Shown piece after piece: positions 52,649 to 63,031 of a DNA stretch of 64,000 nucleotides. Position numbers and translations under genes: made by a program. Source of the stretch: Cellulosilyticum sp. I15G10I2 (GTDB lineage: Bacteria > Bacillota > Clostridia > Lachnospirales > Cellulosilyticaceae); the NCBI RefSeq assembly GCF_900095725.1, contig NZ_FMMP01000011.1, forward strand, positions 248,001-312,000, in the 5' to 3' direction. Under the pieces are notes generated by a model. That model was not told the origin of the DNA and searched no databases. It worked only from the letters and a program-made list of their open reading frames with translations. Within the stretch, counting starts at the first letter, position 1; the number at the start of each line of letters is the position of its first letter.

Positions 52649-52659
52649 TATCGGTACAT

Positions 52660-52693
52660 AGTCTAGAGAAATTTGTCTAGACTTTATTTTTTT
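52660..52693 (+). terminator. Terminator of the sensor operon
   Basis: AGTCTAG (52660-52666) pairs with CTAGACT (52677-52683), followed by a T-run. Confidence 0.8.
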
Positions 52694-52831
52694 GCACAAA
52701 AAAGTACTACACAGTTAAATAAAATATACAGTACACCAAAAATATGAAGCAAGTTAAAAACAAAGTCCTATTTTAACAGTGATATAGTAAAGGAGAAGAA
52801 ATTATTAATTAAATTCAAGGGGGATTATATT

Positions 52832-53974
52832 ATGAAAAAGAAACTGCTAAGTGCGTTATTATGTGGTGCAATGGCTGTGACTATGTTAGTAGGCTGCGCT
52901 GGGAATAAAGCACAACCAACAGAAAGTCAACAAGCACCAGCTGCAGAGCCTGCTAAAGCTGCTGAAGCTGCACCAGCACCGGCTGCATCTGCTGGCGGAA
53001 AAATCGGGGTAGCTATGCCAACTAAAGACTTACAACGTTGGAATCAAGATGGTTCTAACATGAAAGAACAGTTAGAAGCTGCAGGCTATACAGTAGACTT
53101 ACAATATGCAAATAACGATATATCTACACAAGTATCTCAAGTTGAAAATATGATTACTAATGGTTGTACTGCACTAGTTATTGCATCAATCGATGGTGGG
53201 TCACTCGGAACTGTACTTGCAAAAGCTAAAGAAGCTAATATTCCTGTTATTGCTTATGACCGCCTCATTATGGGTACAGATGCTGTTTCGTACTATGCAA
53301 CCTTTGATAACTATATGGTTGGAACTATTCAAGGGAACTATATTGTAGATGCTCTAGACCTAAATAATGCAGCTGGACCATTTAATATTGAACTTTTCAC
53401 AGGATCTCCTGATGACAATAATGCACGCTTCTTCTTTGGTGGAGCAATGGATGTTTTAAATCCTTATATTGATGCTGGTAAATTAGTAGTTGTTTCTGGT
53501 CAAAAGAAATTTGAAGAAGTAGCTACGCTTAACTGGTCTACAGAAGAGGCTCAAAAACGTATGGAAAACCTTATTACTGCAAATTATGCAAATGGTACTA
53601 AGCTTGATGTTGTGCTTTCTTCTAATGACTCATGTGCGATTGGGATTAGTAATGCCCTTCAATCTTCTTATCAAGGAGATACATTCCCAGTACTTACAGG
53701 CCAAGACTGTGATATTACTGCTATGAAAAATATTTTAGCAGGTAAACAATCTATGTCTATCTTCAAAGATACACGTACTTTAGCTGCAAAAGTTGTTGAA
53801 ATGGTAGATGCTATTGAAAAAGGAACTGAAGTACCTGTGAATGATACAAAAACTTATGATAATGGAAAAGGAATCGTACCAACTTTCCTTTGTGAACCTG
53901 TATTTGCAGACAAAAATAATTACAAAGAATTATTAATTGATTCTGGATACTATAAAGAAGATCAATTAAATTAA
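52832..53974 (+). CDS. Sugar ABC transporter binding lipoprotein (ChvE/GguE-like)
   Basis: This 380-residue lipoprotein has a signal with VTMLVGCAGN (lipid Cys near residue 22), an Ala/Glu/Pro-rich linker and a sugar-binding domain with MPTKDLQRWNQDG, IASIDGGSLGTVLAKAKE, IAYDRLI, SNDSCAIGI and GQDCDITAMKNILAGKQSM. The pattern is that of multiple-sugar-binding ChvE-type proteins and is related to xylose-binding proteins. It is followed, after a hairpin, by its ATPase and permease. The probable substrate is a pentose such as xylose or arabinose, given the sensors upstream and xylA downstream. Confidence 0.9.
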   Translation: MKKKLLSALLCGAMAVTMLVGCAGNKAQPTESQQAPAAEPAKAAEAAPAPAASAGGKIGVAMPTKDLQRWNQDGSNMKEQLEAAGYTVDLQYANNDISTQVSQVENMITNGCTALVIASIDGGSLGTVLAKAKEANIPVIAYDRLIMGTDAVSYYATFDNYMVGTIQGNYIVDALDLNNAAGPFNIELFTGSPDDNNARFFFGGAMDVLNPYIDAGKLVVVSGQKKFEEVATLNWSTEEAQKRMENLITANYANGTKLDVVLSSNDSCAIGISNALQSSYQGDTFPVLTGQDCDITAMKNILAGKQSMSIFKDTRTLAAKVVEMVDAIEKGTEVPVNDTKTYDNGKGIVPTFLCEPVFADKNNYKELLIDSGYYKEDQLN

Positions 53975-54010
53975 TACGCGCTTTATAAAGAATAAGAGTT
54001 TAATAATCTA

Positions 54011-54048
54011 AGCAAGAGGGCTATGTTTTAGGGCATTGCCCCCTTGCT
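54011..54048 (+). terminator. Hairpin between binding-protein and ATPase genes
   Basis: AGCAAGAGGGC (54011-54021) pairs with GCCCCCTTGCT (54038-54048) with one mismatch. There is no T-run. It matches in position the stem-loop at 1115 in the first transporter operon and probably sets the ratio of binding protein to membrane subunits. Confidence 0.6.
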
Positions 54049-54077
54049 GTATACTACCTATTTTAGGAGGGGTAAAC

Positions 54078-55622
54078 TTGGCAGATATATTGCTGGAAAT
54101 GAAAAATATTACTAAAAATTTTACAGGGGTCAAGGCACTTGACAATGTAAACCTTGTCGTAGAAGAGGGGGAGATTCATGCATTAGTAGGTGAAAATGGT
54201 GCAGGTAAGTCTACCCTTATGAATGTGTTAAGTGGTATTTATCCCTACGAAACTTATGAGGGTGAAATCTTATACCAAGGTGAACTATGTAAATTTAATA
54301 AAATAAAAGATAGTGAAGAAAAAGGTATTGTAATCATACATCAGGAACTGGCGCTGGTACCTTATATGACCATTGGAGAAAATATATTTCTAGGCAATGA
54401 GCAGGGTAAAAAAGCAGCTATTGACTGGAGTGAAACTTATAAAAAAGCAGATGAGCTTCTTAGAACAGTAGGACTCAAGGAATCTTCCTATACGCTTATA
54501 AAAGATATTGGCGTTGGTAAGCAGCAACTGGTAGAAATTGCAAAGGCATTTGCTAAAAATGTTAAGCTTCTTATTCTAGATGAGCCTACGGCTTCCTTAA
54601 ATGAGGCGGATTCTCGCAAACTACTGGATTTATTACTACAATTTAAAAAAGAAGGTTTAACTTCAATTATTATTTCGCATAAGTTAAATGAAATCTCATA
54701 TATTGCAGATAAGATCACAGTTATCCGTGATGGGGCAACTATTGAAACTTTAGATAAGACAAAAGATGATATTACTGAAGAGCGTATTATTAAAGGGATG
54801 GTTGGCCGGGAGCTCACGGATCGCTTTGCTAAACGGGAAAAACATGATTTTGGAGAAATTAGCTTAGAAGTTCAAAATTGGAATGTCTATCATCCGATTT
54901 ATACCGAGCGTAAGGTTGTCAATAATGTTTCTTTAAATGTACGCAAAGGAGAAGTTGTTGGTATTGCAGGCCTTATGGGCGCTGGACGAACAGAGCTTGC
55001 CATGAGTATTTTTGGCAAAAGTTATGGCACGAGTATCTCAGGAAACTTGTTTATAAACGGGAAAAAAGTGAATTTAAATACTGTAGAGCAAGCTATCGAA
55101 AATAAAATTGCTTATATTACAGAAGACCGTAAAGGGAATGGGTTAGTTTTGGATAATTCTATATGCATCAATACAACACTTGCTAAATTAGATAAGGTAA
55201 GTAAATATAAAATTATCGATAAAGACCTAGAAAATAATATAGCCAATCAATATAAAGAAAAACTTAAAACAAAATGTCGTTCAGTTGAACAAAATGTAGG
55301 CAGCCTAAGTGGCGGCAATCAGCAAAAAGTACTGCTTAGTAAGTGGATGTTTGCAGATCCTGATATTATGATACTTGATGAGCCTACAAGGGGCATTGAT
55401 GTTGGTGCTAAATATGAAATATATTGTATTATTAATAACCTTGTGGCTGAAGGTAAATCAGTCATTCTTATTTCTTCGGAACTGCCTGAGGTTTTAGGAA
55501 TGTGCGATCGTATTTATATTATGAATGAGGGGTGTATGGTAGGAGAAATTCTCCAAGAAGAAGCTACTCAAGAAATAATAATGTCTCATATTTTAAAATC
55601 AAGTATAAATAAAGGAGAATAA
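54078..55622 (+). CDS. Sugar ABC transporter ATPase, two domains (GguA/XylG type)
   Basis: This is the double ATPase of the second sugar importer. It has about 515 residues: Walker [26 protein letters not shown] and Walker [14 protein letters not shown] in the first domain; [26 protein letters not shown] and [12 protein letters not shown] in the second. I place the start at TTG 54078, which lies six bases after AGGAGGGG; an ATG at 54036 precedes that site and lies within the hairpin. The permease gene follows by five bases. It is related to the ATPase at 1263 but distinct. Confidence 0.9.
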   Translation: MADILLEMKNITKNFTGVKALDNVNLVVEEGEIHALVGENGAGKSTLMNVLSGIYPYETYEGEILYQGELCKFNKIKDSEEKGIVIIHQELALVPYMTIGENIFLGNEQGKKAAIDWSETYKKADELLRTVGLKESSYTLIKDIGVGKQQLVEIAKAFAKNVKLLILDEPTASLNEADSRKLLDLLLQFKKEGLTSIIISHKLNEISYIADKITVIRDGATIETLDKTKDDITEERIIKGMVGRELTDRFAKREKHDFGEISLEVQNWNVYHPIYTERKVVNNVSLNVRKGEVVGIAGLMGAGRTELAMSIFGKSYGTSISGNLFINGKKVNLNTVEQAIENKIAYITEDRKGNGLVLDNSICINTTLAKLDKVSKYKIIDKDLENNIANQYKEKLKTKCRSVEQNVGSLSGGNQQKVLLSKWMFADPDIMILDEPTRGIDVGAKYEIYCIINNLVAEGKSVILISSELPEVLGMCDRIYIMNEGCMVGEILQEEATQEIIMSHILKSSINKGE

Positions 55623-55627
55623 GTATC

Positions 55628-56779
55628 ATGACTAGAGCAAAAGAAATTTTGAAAAAAAATTCAATGATTATTGCAGTTGTAATTGTTACACTGTTCTTTA
55701 CGATTCAAACAGGAGGCACACTACTTGCACCACAAAATGTCAGTAACTTAATTGCTCAAAATGGGTATGTTGTTATTTTGGCAGTAGGGATGTTAATGTG
55801 TATTTTAACAGGGGGGAATATCGACTTATCCGTAGGGTCTATAGTGGCTTTAGTGGGGGCTGTAGCAGGAACACTGATTGTCAATCAAAAAATGAATATT
55901 ACGCTCGCAATTCTGATCTGTTTAGGTGTTGGTATTCTAATAGGTGCTTGGCAAGGATTTTGGATTGCTTATGTACGTATACCTGCTTTTATTGTTACTT
56001 TATCTGGGATGCTTTTATGGCGTGGTGTTGCGCTTATTGTTTTAGATGGACTCACTATTTCCTCTTTTCCAGAAAATTATTTAGTGCTTTTTAATAGTTA
56101 TATACCAGATGCCTTTAATGGTGAATTTAATATAATATGTTTAGTTACAGGGATTACTATCTGTATTATTTACATACTAGCAAAGCTTGTAGGTCGTTTG
56201 GATAAAGCTAAAAAGGGTTACGAATTAGAAAATTTGAGTGTACTAATCGGTAAGATGGTTGTTATTTGTGGCATTGTGCTTGCGACGTCTTATTCTTTAG
56301 CAAATTATAAAGGGATTCCAGCTATTTTAATTTTGCTTGCAGTTATTGTGTTAGCCTATGCCTACTATACTTCTAAGACTGTTCCAGGCCGTCATCTTTA
56401 TGCGCTTGGGGGCAATGAAAAAGCAGCTAGACTTTCGGGGATTAATACCAATAAAATTCTTTTTGGTGCGTATGTTAATATGGCCTTTTTAAGTGCAGTA
56501 GCTGCTCTTGTATGTGTGGCGCGCTTTAATTCTGCTGCACCTACTGCAGGAACTAACTATGAACTGGATGCTATTGGTGCTTGTTTTATTGGCGGGGCTT
56601 CCGCTTACGGTGGTACTGGAACAGTAGGGGGAGCTGTAGTTGGGGCTATCTTTATGGGGGTTCTCAACAATGGTATGTCTATTATGGGCATTGACTCAAA
56701 CTTCCAAAGAGCAGTTAAAGGCCTTGTTTTACTGGCGGCTGTTGCATTTGACGTACTATCTAAACAAAGAAGTAAATAA
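55628..56779 (+). CDS. Sugar ABC transporter permease (GguB/XylH type)
   Basis: This permease has 383 residues and about ten to twelve helices. Motifs include ILTGGNIDLSVGSIVALVGA near residue 60, RIPAFIVTLSGMLLWRG, the coupling loop LGGNEKAARLSGI and the C-terminal GGASAYGGTGTVGG. The length and the central insertion (residues about 180-215) fit GguB/XylH rather than RbsC. It completes the importer whose binding protein is at 52832. A GGAGAATAAG ribosome site precedes the ATG. Confidence 0.92.
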   Translation: MTRAKEILKKNSMIIAVVIVTLFFTIQTGGTLLAPQNVSNLIAQNGYVVILAVGMLMCILTGGNIDLSVGSIVALVGAVAGTLIVNQKMNITLAILICLGVGILIGAWQGFWIAYVRIPAFIVTLSGMLLWRGVALIVLDGLTISSFPENYLVLFNSYIPDAFNGEFNIICLVTGITICIIYILAKLVGRLDKAKKGYELENLSVLIGKMVVICGIVLATSYSLANYKGIPAILILLAVIVLAYAYYTSKTVPGRHLYALGGNEKAARLSGINTNKILFGAYVNMAFLSAVAALVCVARFNSAAPTAGTNYELDAIGACFIGGASAYGGTGTVGGAVVGAIFMGVLNNGMSIMGIDSNFQRAVKGLVLLAAVAFDVLSKQRSK

Positions 56780-56838
56780 AAAAATAGAGAGAGAACATAG
56801 GAATAAATAGAGTAAGTAAAGGTATAGAATCAGGGGGG

Positions 56839-58863
56839 ATGATATTGAAGTATCAGCACTTAAAACGCGCATTATCATCAAGAAATACATTTGTACCTAT
56901 CAAACGGTATTTAATCACAGTTTGCATTTTGTTTGCTATTATTCCGTTACTTATTGTTAATTACCTTTCATATTCTATTTCTAAAGATGCCCTAAGGACA
57001 ACAAGTAAGCAGCTCACCATACAAATGGTTAACCAGATAGGCATTAATGTAAATAGTTTTGTGGGAGGCATTGAAAGTAATATAGCTGAATTTGTTGTAT
57101 CTAACCTTGTGCAAAATAACACCTTAGCGCATTATTTCTCTGACGATTCCAAAACTAAACGGGATGCCTCTCAAAGCATTTCTAAAGCAATTACTTCCTT
57201 GGAAAGTTTAAATAGCGCTATTGACAGTGCACATATTATTTTTGAAGATGATGAGATTATTTCTAGTATGACAAGTATAAGTAGACAAGATCTTCTTAAG
57301 ATAAGAGATTTAAAAGAGGGTGGAAAGCTTGTATGGCAAAAAGGAGTGGGGGATTCTGCTGATTCGCTCTATGTGATCAGAGATGTCATTGCAACGGCTA
57401 ATAAGGGGACAGCTACTATTTGTGTAGCAATTAGCCCAGATAGTATTGCTGCTATTTTTAATAACATTGAATTACTAGAGAATTCTACGCTGATACTGAT
57501 TGACCCTAATAAAAATATTATTTTTAGTAATCAATCTAAAGATGCTGCTATTGATGAAACCCTTTGGTCTATAATCAATAACCAAGAAGATTTAAACACA
57601 TTATTTAGAGCAGACACTTTGACAACCTATGTGACACTTTCAAATGGATGGAAATTGGCTGCTAGGATACCGGAACGTTCTCTTACCAAACAACTCACTG
57701 GGGTTACTGTCTATATATTTATTCTGATTATCATCACCTCACTTATAGCTGTTGTAGTAGGGTTAACTATTGCCAAAAAGTTTTCAGATCCTATTATTAA
57801 TCTAATGAAATGTATGAAGAAGGCAGAAGAAGGGGATTTGACTATTCAAATAGAGCCTAGAGGTAATAATGAGATTACGCAGCTCTGTGTAAGTTTTAAT
57901 TATATGATTGCGAATATACATGGGCTACTGAAAGAAACAAAAAAAGTAATTGCTAATAGCTTACAGGAGAGTAAGCTTTTAGCCGAGTCCACGCAGTGTT
58001 CTGTAGAAACCTTCGATCAATTGGCAAACTGTGTAACTGATATTGCAGATGGTACAACAAATCAGGCCGGTTATGCGCAAAAAGGCGAACGCGCTATGGA
58101 AAACTTATCTTATGGCATTCAGAAGGTCATACAAAAAAGTGATACTATTTATGAAAATACCCAAGGGGTAAAGTTGCTTATTCAAGAAGCCACGAGCTGC
58201 ATCGAACTTCTAAAGACAACGATGATTTCTTCAGTTCAAATGTTTGGAAATGTTGAAAACAGTATTTTAGAGCTTAGTAAATTGAATAAAGGAATCGGAG
58301 ATATGATGCAGCTTGTTAATAATATTAGTAACCAAACTAATCTATTAGCACTTAATGCAAGTATTGAAGCGGCCCGAGCTGGAGAAGCAGGAAAAGGTTT
58401 TGCTGTAGTTGCAGGCGAAGTAAGAAATTTAGCAGAACAATCTAGAACATCAACTGCGGCTGTTCAACAAACACTTAGTAAAATTCAAGAAAAGAACGTA
58501 AGCACCAATCGCCTTATTCAGGAATCTAGCTACATATTTAATAGTCAAGAAGAAGCTGTTCAAAAAGCTTCTGATATCTTCTCAAGTATTATTCAAACTT
58601 TAAAAGTGATGGACACTGAACTAGGGGAAATTAATTATCAAATGAAAGACATAAAAGTTTTAAAAGATGAAACGCTTATAGAGATAACTCATATTGCCTC
58701 TATTACTCAAGAATCGGCAGGGGCCGCAGAGGAAGTAAATGCATTAAGTGAAGAACAGACAAATGTTATTAATAATCTATCCAAACTCTCTGAGCGATTG
58801 ACAGTTACTATGCAAACACTTAATAATTCTATTGGGTCTTTTAAACTAAATAATAGAAATTAA
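56839..58863 (+). CDS. Methyl-accepting chemotaxis protein (pentose cluster)
   Basis: This is a chemoreceptor of 674 residues with a membrane helix near the start ([17 protein letters not shown]), an extracellular dCache-like domain of about 250 residues, a second helix ([22 protein letters not shown]), HAMP, and a signalling coiled coil with [21 protein letters not shown]. The start is ATG 56839 or TTG 56845; the GGGGGG ribosome site fits the second slightly better. Its position directly after the sugar transporter, 60 bases from the permease stop, suggests it senses the same sugar or its loaded binding protein. That link is inference. Confidence 0.9.
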   Translation: MILKYQHLKRALSSRNTFVPIKRYLITVCILFAIIPLLIVNYLSYSISKDALRTTSKQLTIQMVNQIGINVNSFVGGIESNIAEFVVSNLVQNNTLAHYFSDDSKTKRDASQSISKAITSLESLNSAIDSAHIIFEDDEIISSMTSISRQDLLKIRDLKEGGKLVWQKGVGDSADSLYVIRDVIATANKGTATICVAISPDSIAAIFNNIELLENSTLILIDPNKNIIFSNQSKDAAIDETLWSIINNQEDLNTLFRADTLTTYVTLSNGWKLAARIPERSLTKQLTGVTVYIFILIIITSLIAVVVGLTIAKKFSDPIINLMKCMKKAEEGDLTIQIEPRGNNEITQLCVSFNYMIANIHGLLKETKKVIANSLQESKLLAESTQCSVETFDQLANCVTDIADGTTNQAGYAQKGERAMENLSYGIQKVIQKSDTIYENTQGVKLLIQEATSCIELLKTTMISSVQMFGNVENSILELSKLNKGIGDMMQLVNNISNQTNLLALNASIEAARAGEAGKGFAVVAGEVRNLAEQSRTSTAAVQQTLSKIQEKNVSTNRLIQESSYIFNSQEEAVQKASDIFSSIIQTLKVMDTELGEINYQMKDIKVLKDETLIEITHIASITQESAGAAEEVNALSEEQTNVINNLSKLSERLTVTMQTLNNSIGSFKLNNRN

Positions 58864-58870
58864 TAAATTT

Positions 58871-58912
58871 AAAAATAGGCCTACTTCACTAAGAAGAGGC
58901 TTATTTTTCTTT
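58871..58912 (+). terminator. Terminator of the pentose-cluster chemoreceptor
   Basis: AAAATAGGCCT pairs with AGGCTTATTTT, allowing one G-U pair, followed by T residues. It closes the operon before dnaX. Confidence 0.72.
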
Positions 58913-59010
58913 TATTTTAGAAAGCACAAACATGTGTTAGGAATGTTCATTTTGTGGTATAATACTGCATAAAGATAAAATAAACAAAATCTTTTTAGAA
59001 GGGAAAAAAC

Positions 59011-60624
59011 ATGAGTTATTTAGCTTTGTATAGAAAATACAGACCCAATACCTTTGATGATGTAGTTGGACAAGAGCATATTGTCAGGACACTCAAAAAT
59101 CAAATTAACTCAAACCGCGTAGCTCATGCTTATTTGTTTTCAGGAAGCCGTGGTACAGGAAAAACTTCTATAGCTAAAATTTTTGCCCGTGCTGTAAACT
59201 GTGAAGATCCTATAAATGGCTCTGCATGTGGCAGATGCAGTGCGTGTGAAAAAGTCCAGGATGGTTCTGGTATTAATATTATAGAAATGGACGCCGCTTC
59301 TCATAATGGAGTTGACAATATACGTGAGATTAATGAAGAGGTTAAATATACGCCAGCTGTAGGAAAATATAAGGTTTATATTATAGATGAGGTACATATG
59401 CTTTCAACAGGAGCATTTAATGCCCTTCTTAAAACATTAGAAGAACCACCGGCTCATGTTATCTTTATTTTAGCTACAACAGATCCTCAAAAAATTCCGG
59501 TAACTATTCTTTCAAGATGCCAGCGTTTTGATTTTAAAAGACTATCCGCTAAGGAGATACAAGATAGACTCTCTATTTATATGAAGCAAGAAAGCATTAG
59601 TATTGAGGAGAAAGCACTCGCCTATATTGCAAAGCTTGCAGATGGAGGGATGCGTGATGCCCTCAGTATACTAGAGCAAAGCATCTCTTTTTACTTTGAG
59701 GAGACCATTACTTTAGATAAAGTACTTTATCTTGTTGGTGCTGTAGACAGCAGTATATTATTTAATATGATTTATGCTATAATTGCACAGGATACTAAGA
59801 AGGCTCTGGAGCTATGCGAAGAGGTTAATAGGTTAGGACGCAGCATCAGACAATTTGCGAGTGATCTTTTAGAACATAGCCGCAATTTGTTGGTAGCTAA
59901 GACTACAAATGGCATGGAGAGTGTGTTAGACTATAGCAGTGAGTATATTTTAGAACTTCAAAGGCAAGCAGAGTCTATAAGTATTAGTGAACTTATGCGT
60001 TATATCAAGCACTTTGGTGAACTCGAGTATGAACTAAGAAATGCTATCTCCCCAAGAATACTCTTAGAAATAGCTGTTCTTAAGCTCTCAGAGGTACAAA
60101 TGGATCATTCACCAGAGAGTATGATGACAAAGATGCAGCTTTTAGAACAAAAGCTAGAGAAACTCGCTCAGGAAGGACTAAAAGTAGCAGCCAGTCAGCC
60201 CGTAGAAATGCCAAAAGGATCTTCTAAAGAGGTAGTGCCCAAAAGGCTTCCAAAAGCAGTTTCGGAAGATGTGAGAGAACTTATAAAAAAGTGGCCTGAG
60301 ATAAAAGCCGGGCTTGGAAGAGCTGCATGGTCTATATTTGAGACTGCTGAAGCAGGCTTTGTTGAAGATGATGTTTTTTATGTAGTTTACAAAGATGGTA
60401 TGGATGTACTTGTAAATGCACATTTAGAAGAACTTAAAAAAGGTATCAATGAAGTGGCCGCTAAAGACGTAAAAGTAAGGGCAATTCATGCAGATGAATA
60501 TGCTTCTAAATGTATAGAAGTCTATGGTTCACATCCAGAACAGACTGAGGATATAAAAGATATGGCGGATGTTATAAAAAATGTAGCTGCTAAAATTAAT
60601 TTCAATATACAAATTAAAAATTAG
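59011..60624 (+). CDS. dnaX: DNA polymerase III subunits gamma and tau
   Basis: DnaX is the motor of the clamp loader. The 537-residue protein has the opening YLALYRKYRPNTFDDVVGQ, Walker A GSRGTGKTS, a zinc module (CEDPINGSACGRCSACEK), IDEVHML and sensor ATTDPQKIPVTILSRCQRF. The C-terminal part is the tau-type extension. The ATG follows AAGGGAA. In Bacillus subtilis it follows the SRP RNA gene, but here that gene is 51 kb upstream. The ybaB and recR genes follow at once, as expected. Confidence 0.96.
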   Translation: MSYLALYRKYRPNTFDDVVGQEHIVRTLKNQINSNRVAHAYLFSGSRGTGKTSIAKIFARAVNCEDPINGSACGRCSACEKVQDGSGINIIEMDAASHNGVDNIREINEEVKYTPAVGKYKVYIIDEVHMLSTGAFNALLKTLEEPPAHVIFILATTDPQKIPVTILSRCQRFDFKRLSAKEIQDRLSIYMKQESISIEEKALAYIAKLADGGMRDALSILEQSISFYFEETITLDKVLYLVGAVDSSILFNMIYAIIAQDTKKALELCEEVNRLGRSIRQFASDLLEHSRNLLVAKTTNGMESVLDYSSEYILELQRQAESISISELMRYIKHFGELEYELRNAISPRILLEIAVLKLSEVQMDHSPESMMTKMQLLEQKLEKLAQEGLKVAASQPVEMPKGSSKEVVPKRLPKAVSEDVRELIKKWPEIKAGLGRAAWSIFETAEAGFVEDDVFYVVYKDGMDVLVNAHLEELKKGINEVAAKDVKVRAIHADEYASKCIEVYGSHPEQTEDIKDMADVIKNVAAKINFNIQIKN

Positions 60625-60636
60625 GAGGAATAAAAG

Positions 60637-60969
60637 ATGAAAAATTTCGGTGGCGGTATGCCTAACATGCAACAACTTATGAAGCAGGCACAGAAAATGC
60701 AAAAACAAATGGAAGAAACACAAGCACTTCTTGAAGAAAAGGTTATTACAGCTTCTTCAGGCGGAGGGATGGTAGAAGTTACATTAACAGGGAAAAAAGA
60801 AGTTAAAGCAATCAAAATTAAAGAAGAAGTTGTAGATCCAGATGATATTGAAACTTTAGAAGATCTGGTTCTTACGGCAGTTAATGAAGCTATTCGTCAA
60901 GCAGAAGAGTTCTCACAAAAAGAAATGTCTAAGGTAACAGGAGGGCTTCCAACGGGAGGTTTATTCTAG
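60637..60969 (+). CDS. ybaB: Nucleoid-associated protein YbaB/EbfC
   Basis: This small DNA-binding protein of 110 residues has a Met/Gln-rich N-terminal helix ([19 protein letters not shown]), the central strand pattern of the EbfC fold ([17 protein letters not shown]) and a Gly-rich C-terminus ([11 protein letters not shown]). A strong AGGAGG precedes the ATG. It lies 12 bases after dnaX and overlaps recR by one base, the typical bacterial dnaX-ybaB-recR order. Confidence 0.94.
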   Translation: MKNFGGGMPNMQQLMKQAQKMQKQMEETQALLEEKVITASSGGGMVEVTLTGKKEVKAIKIKEEVVDPDDIETLEDLVLTAVNEAIRQAEEFSQKEMSKVTGGLPTGGLF

Positions 60970-61571
60970 TGAGCGGTTATTATGGCGATAAGATGGTAGC
61001 ACTTATAGAAGAGCTATCAAGACTTCCAGGGATAGGTACAAAATCTGCACAAAGACTCGCTTTTCATATCATTAGTCTTCCAAAAGAAAAAGTTCAAAGG
61101 CTCGCAGATACACTTGTAGATGCCAAACAAAACATCAGTTATTGCAATAGATGCTGTACCATTACTGATGATAAGCTGTGTCCTATTTGTAAAGATGAAA
61201 AAAGAGCTAATCGCCAGATTATGGTTGTGGAAGATTCAAGGGATATGGCAGCCTATGAAAAAACCAAAGAATATAAGGGTCTTTATCATATTTTGCATGG
61301 TGCAATTTCACCTATGATGGGAGTCGGTCCTAGCGATATTAAAATTAAAGAGCTTTTAGAAAGAATTCAAAAAGAAGAAGTGGAAGAGATTATTATTGCC
61401 ACTAACCCCAATATAGAAGGGGAAGCAACAGCTATGTATATTAGTAAACTCTTAAAACCCTTAGGGATTAAAACAACACGTATTGCGCATGGGGTACCAG
61501 TAGGCGGCGATCTGGAATATGTAGATGAAATAACTTTATCTAGAGCGCTTCAAGGCAGAAGAGAAATGTAA
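60969..61571 (+). CDS. recR: Recombination protein RecR
   Basis: RecR works with RecO and RecF in RecA loading during repair of single-stranded gaps. The 200-residue protein has the helix-hairpin-helix [17 protein letters not shown], a zinc site ([20 protein letters not shown]), the Toprim motif [12 protein letters not shown] and the C-terminal [18 protein letters not shown]. It starts at GTG, overlapping the ybaB stop. It ends the operon before a strong terminator. Confidence 0.96.
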   Translation: MSGYYGDKMVALIEELSRLPGIGTKSAQRLAFHIISLPKEKVQRLADTLVDAKQNISYCNRCCTITDDKLCPICKDEKRANRQIMVVEDSRDMAAYEKTKEYKGLYHILHGAISPMMGVGPSDIKIKELLERIQKEEVEEIIIATNPNIEGEATAMYISKLLKPLGIKTTRIAHGVPVGGDLEYVDEITLSRALQGRREM

Positions 61572-61584
61572 GCGTCATTTTGTT

Positions 61585-61636
61585 AAAAACATGGTATAAG
61601 AAAAATATAATAAATTTTTCTTATACCATGTTTTTT
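61585..61636 (+). terminator. Terminator of the dnaX operon
   Basis: A long stem, AAAAACATGGTATAAG (61585) with CTTATACCATGTTTTT, has AT-rich inner pairs and a T-run after it. Confidence 0.9.
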
Positions 61637-61769
61637 GCCTTTTTCATAAGTCATAAAAAATATACTGCTTGAAATATATGATTATAGATTGTAAACTTAA
61701 ACTACATGATAATGACAAAGATATGAGATAAAATCTAACAGTTATAAATTGCAGAAGGAGGAAGTGGTA

Positions 61770-62903
61770 TTGCAAAATAGGAGAAGAAATGATAATGAGA
61801 AAACAATACTAGCTAAAATCAGAGAATATGGTCCTATGACTAAGTATGACTTAGCAGAAAGGATGAATGTTAGTATCCCTACAGTTACAACTAATGTGAA
61901 TAAGCTTTTAAATGAAAAGGTGTTAGAAGAAGCGGGGGTAGCAGAAGTAGATTATGGACGTAAACCTATACTGATAGATATCAATTACAACAGGTATTTT
62001 AGTATAGGCATTGATATTCAGAAAAAATCTGTTTATTATTGCCTTATGAATCTTAAGTTAGAAATTGTGCTGGAAAAAATAATTATGAATGCTGAACAAT
62101 CAATAGAAAACTGCATTCGGGTTATCGTTGCCGACGTTTTAGAAGAAGGTAAGCTTAAGAAAGAAAATATAATAGGGATAGGTATATCCTATCCAGGACT
62201 TGTAGAAGAGGAGAAGCTGCTGCTTAAGAAAGGACCTAATATAAGCGTTTCTAACTTAAGTTTAGAGGCTTTAAGAGATGAACTGGAAATTAATTTTTAT
62301 GTGGGTAATGAAGCTAGACTGGCAGCTTTTGCAGAAAATATTATTGGTGTATCCAAACAGTATATGAACTCGTTGTATATCTCGATTAAAGAAGGTATAG
62401 GGGCAGGCATTATTGTAGATAAAAGATATTATGCAGGAAGCAGTGAGGCTGCAGGTGAAATAGGGCACATGGTTATACAAAAGGATGGTAAACTTTGCAA
62501 CTGTGGGAATAGGGGATGTGTGGAACCTTATTTATCAACACATACACTTATAGCTGCCTTTAGTAGCATAGCGGGCAAAACACTAAACAGTCTTGAAGAG
62601 GTATTTGCAATTTATGATATTAATATAGAATCGCACAAACAAGCGATGAAAGAATACGTAGGGTATTTAGTACTACTTCTTAATAATGGGTTTCTTATCT
62701 TTGACCCGGATTGTGTAATAATAGGTGGAAAAATGAGTGAATATCAAGTGCAAATAGAGCCGCTGATGAAAGAAACTATGGCAGACAACCCTTGCAGCAT
62801 GCTTAAAGCAAATCGCAAAATAGAGTTTTCAGCACTAGGCTATAAAGCTTCAAAATATGGGGCAGCACTTAGAGCTATAGAAGAAATTACTGCACTTGTA
62901 TAA
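61770..62903 (+). CDS. xylR: ROK-family repressor, XylR-like
   Basis: The protein has about 377 residues: an N-terminal helix-turn-helix (ILAKIREYGPMTKYDLAERMNVSIPTVT) and a ROK sugar-kinase-like domain with a glycine-rich ATP-fold segment, IGIGISYPG, GNEARLAAFAE and the zinc/sugar motif EIGHM plus CNCGNRGCVEPYLS. In the XylR subclass the domain binds a sugar rather than phosphorylating it. Start TTG 61770 follows AAGGAGGA by seven bases; an in-frame TTG at 61749 and a GTG at 61764 fit less well. It lies immediately upstream of xylA and probably represses it without xylose. Confidence 0.85.
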   Translation: MQNRRRNDNEKTILAKIREYGPMTKYDLAERMNVSIPTVTTNVNKLLNEKVLEEAGVAEVDYGRKPILIDINYNRYFSIGIDIQKKSVYYCLMNLKLEIVLEKIIMNAEQSIENCIRVIVADVLEEGKLKKENIIGIGISYPGLVEEEKLLLKKGPNISVSNLSLEALRDELEINFYVGNEARLAAFAENIIGVSKQYMNSLYISIKEGIGAGIIVDKRYYAGSSEAAGEIGHMVIQKDGKLCNCGNRGCVEPYLSTHTLIAAFSSIAGKTLNSLEEVFAIYDINIESHKQAMKEYVGYLVLLLNNGFLIFDPDCVIIGGKMSEYQVQIEPLMKETMADNPCSMLKANRKIEFSALGYKASKYGAALRAIEEITALV

Positions 62904-62936
62904 GGGTATAATTTATTTTTGATATAATTTTAAAGA

Positions 62937-62992
62937 TATTTTAAAAAGTATTTTAAAATAGTATTGAAAAATATGTCGGATAAGTATATAAT
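62937..62992 (+). promoter_or_regulatory. xylA promoter with upstream TATTTTAAAA repeats
   Basis: TTGAAA (62964-62969) and TATAAT (62987-62992) have a 17-base spacer. Upstream, TATTTTAAAA occurs twice, 12 bases apart (62937 and 62949); the second reads as the palindrome ATTTTAAAAT (62950-62959). These may bind the XylR-like repressor. Confidence 0.55.
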
Positions 62993-63031
62993 AAACATAG
63001 ATCAAAAAAATTTTAGAGAAGGTGGCGTGTC

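Noticed and set aside
55798-56094. 98-codon frame inside the sugar permease gene
   Set aside because: It is out of frame with the permease, Cys/Tyr-rich in the manner of a shadow frame, and has no ribosome site.
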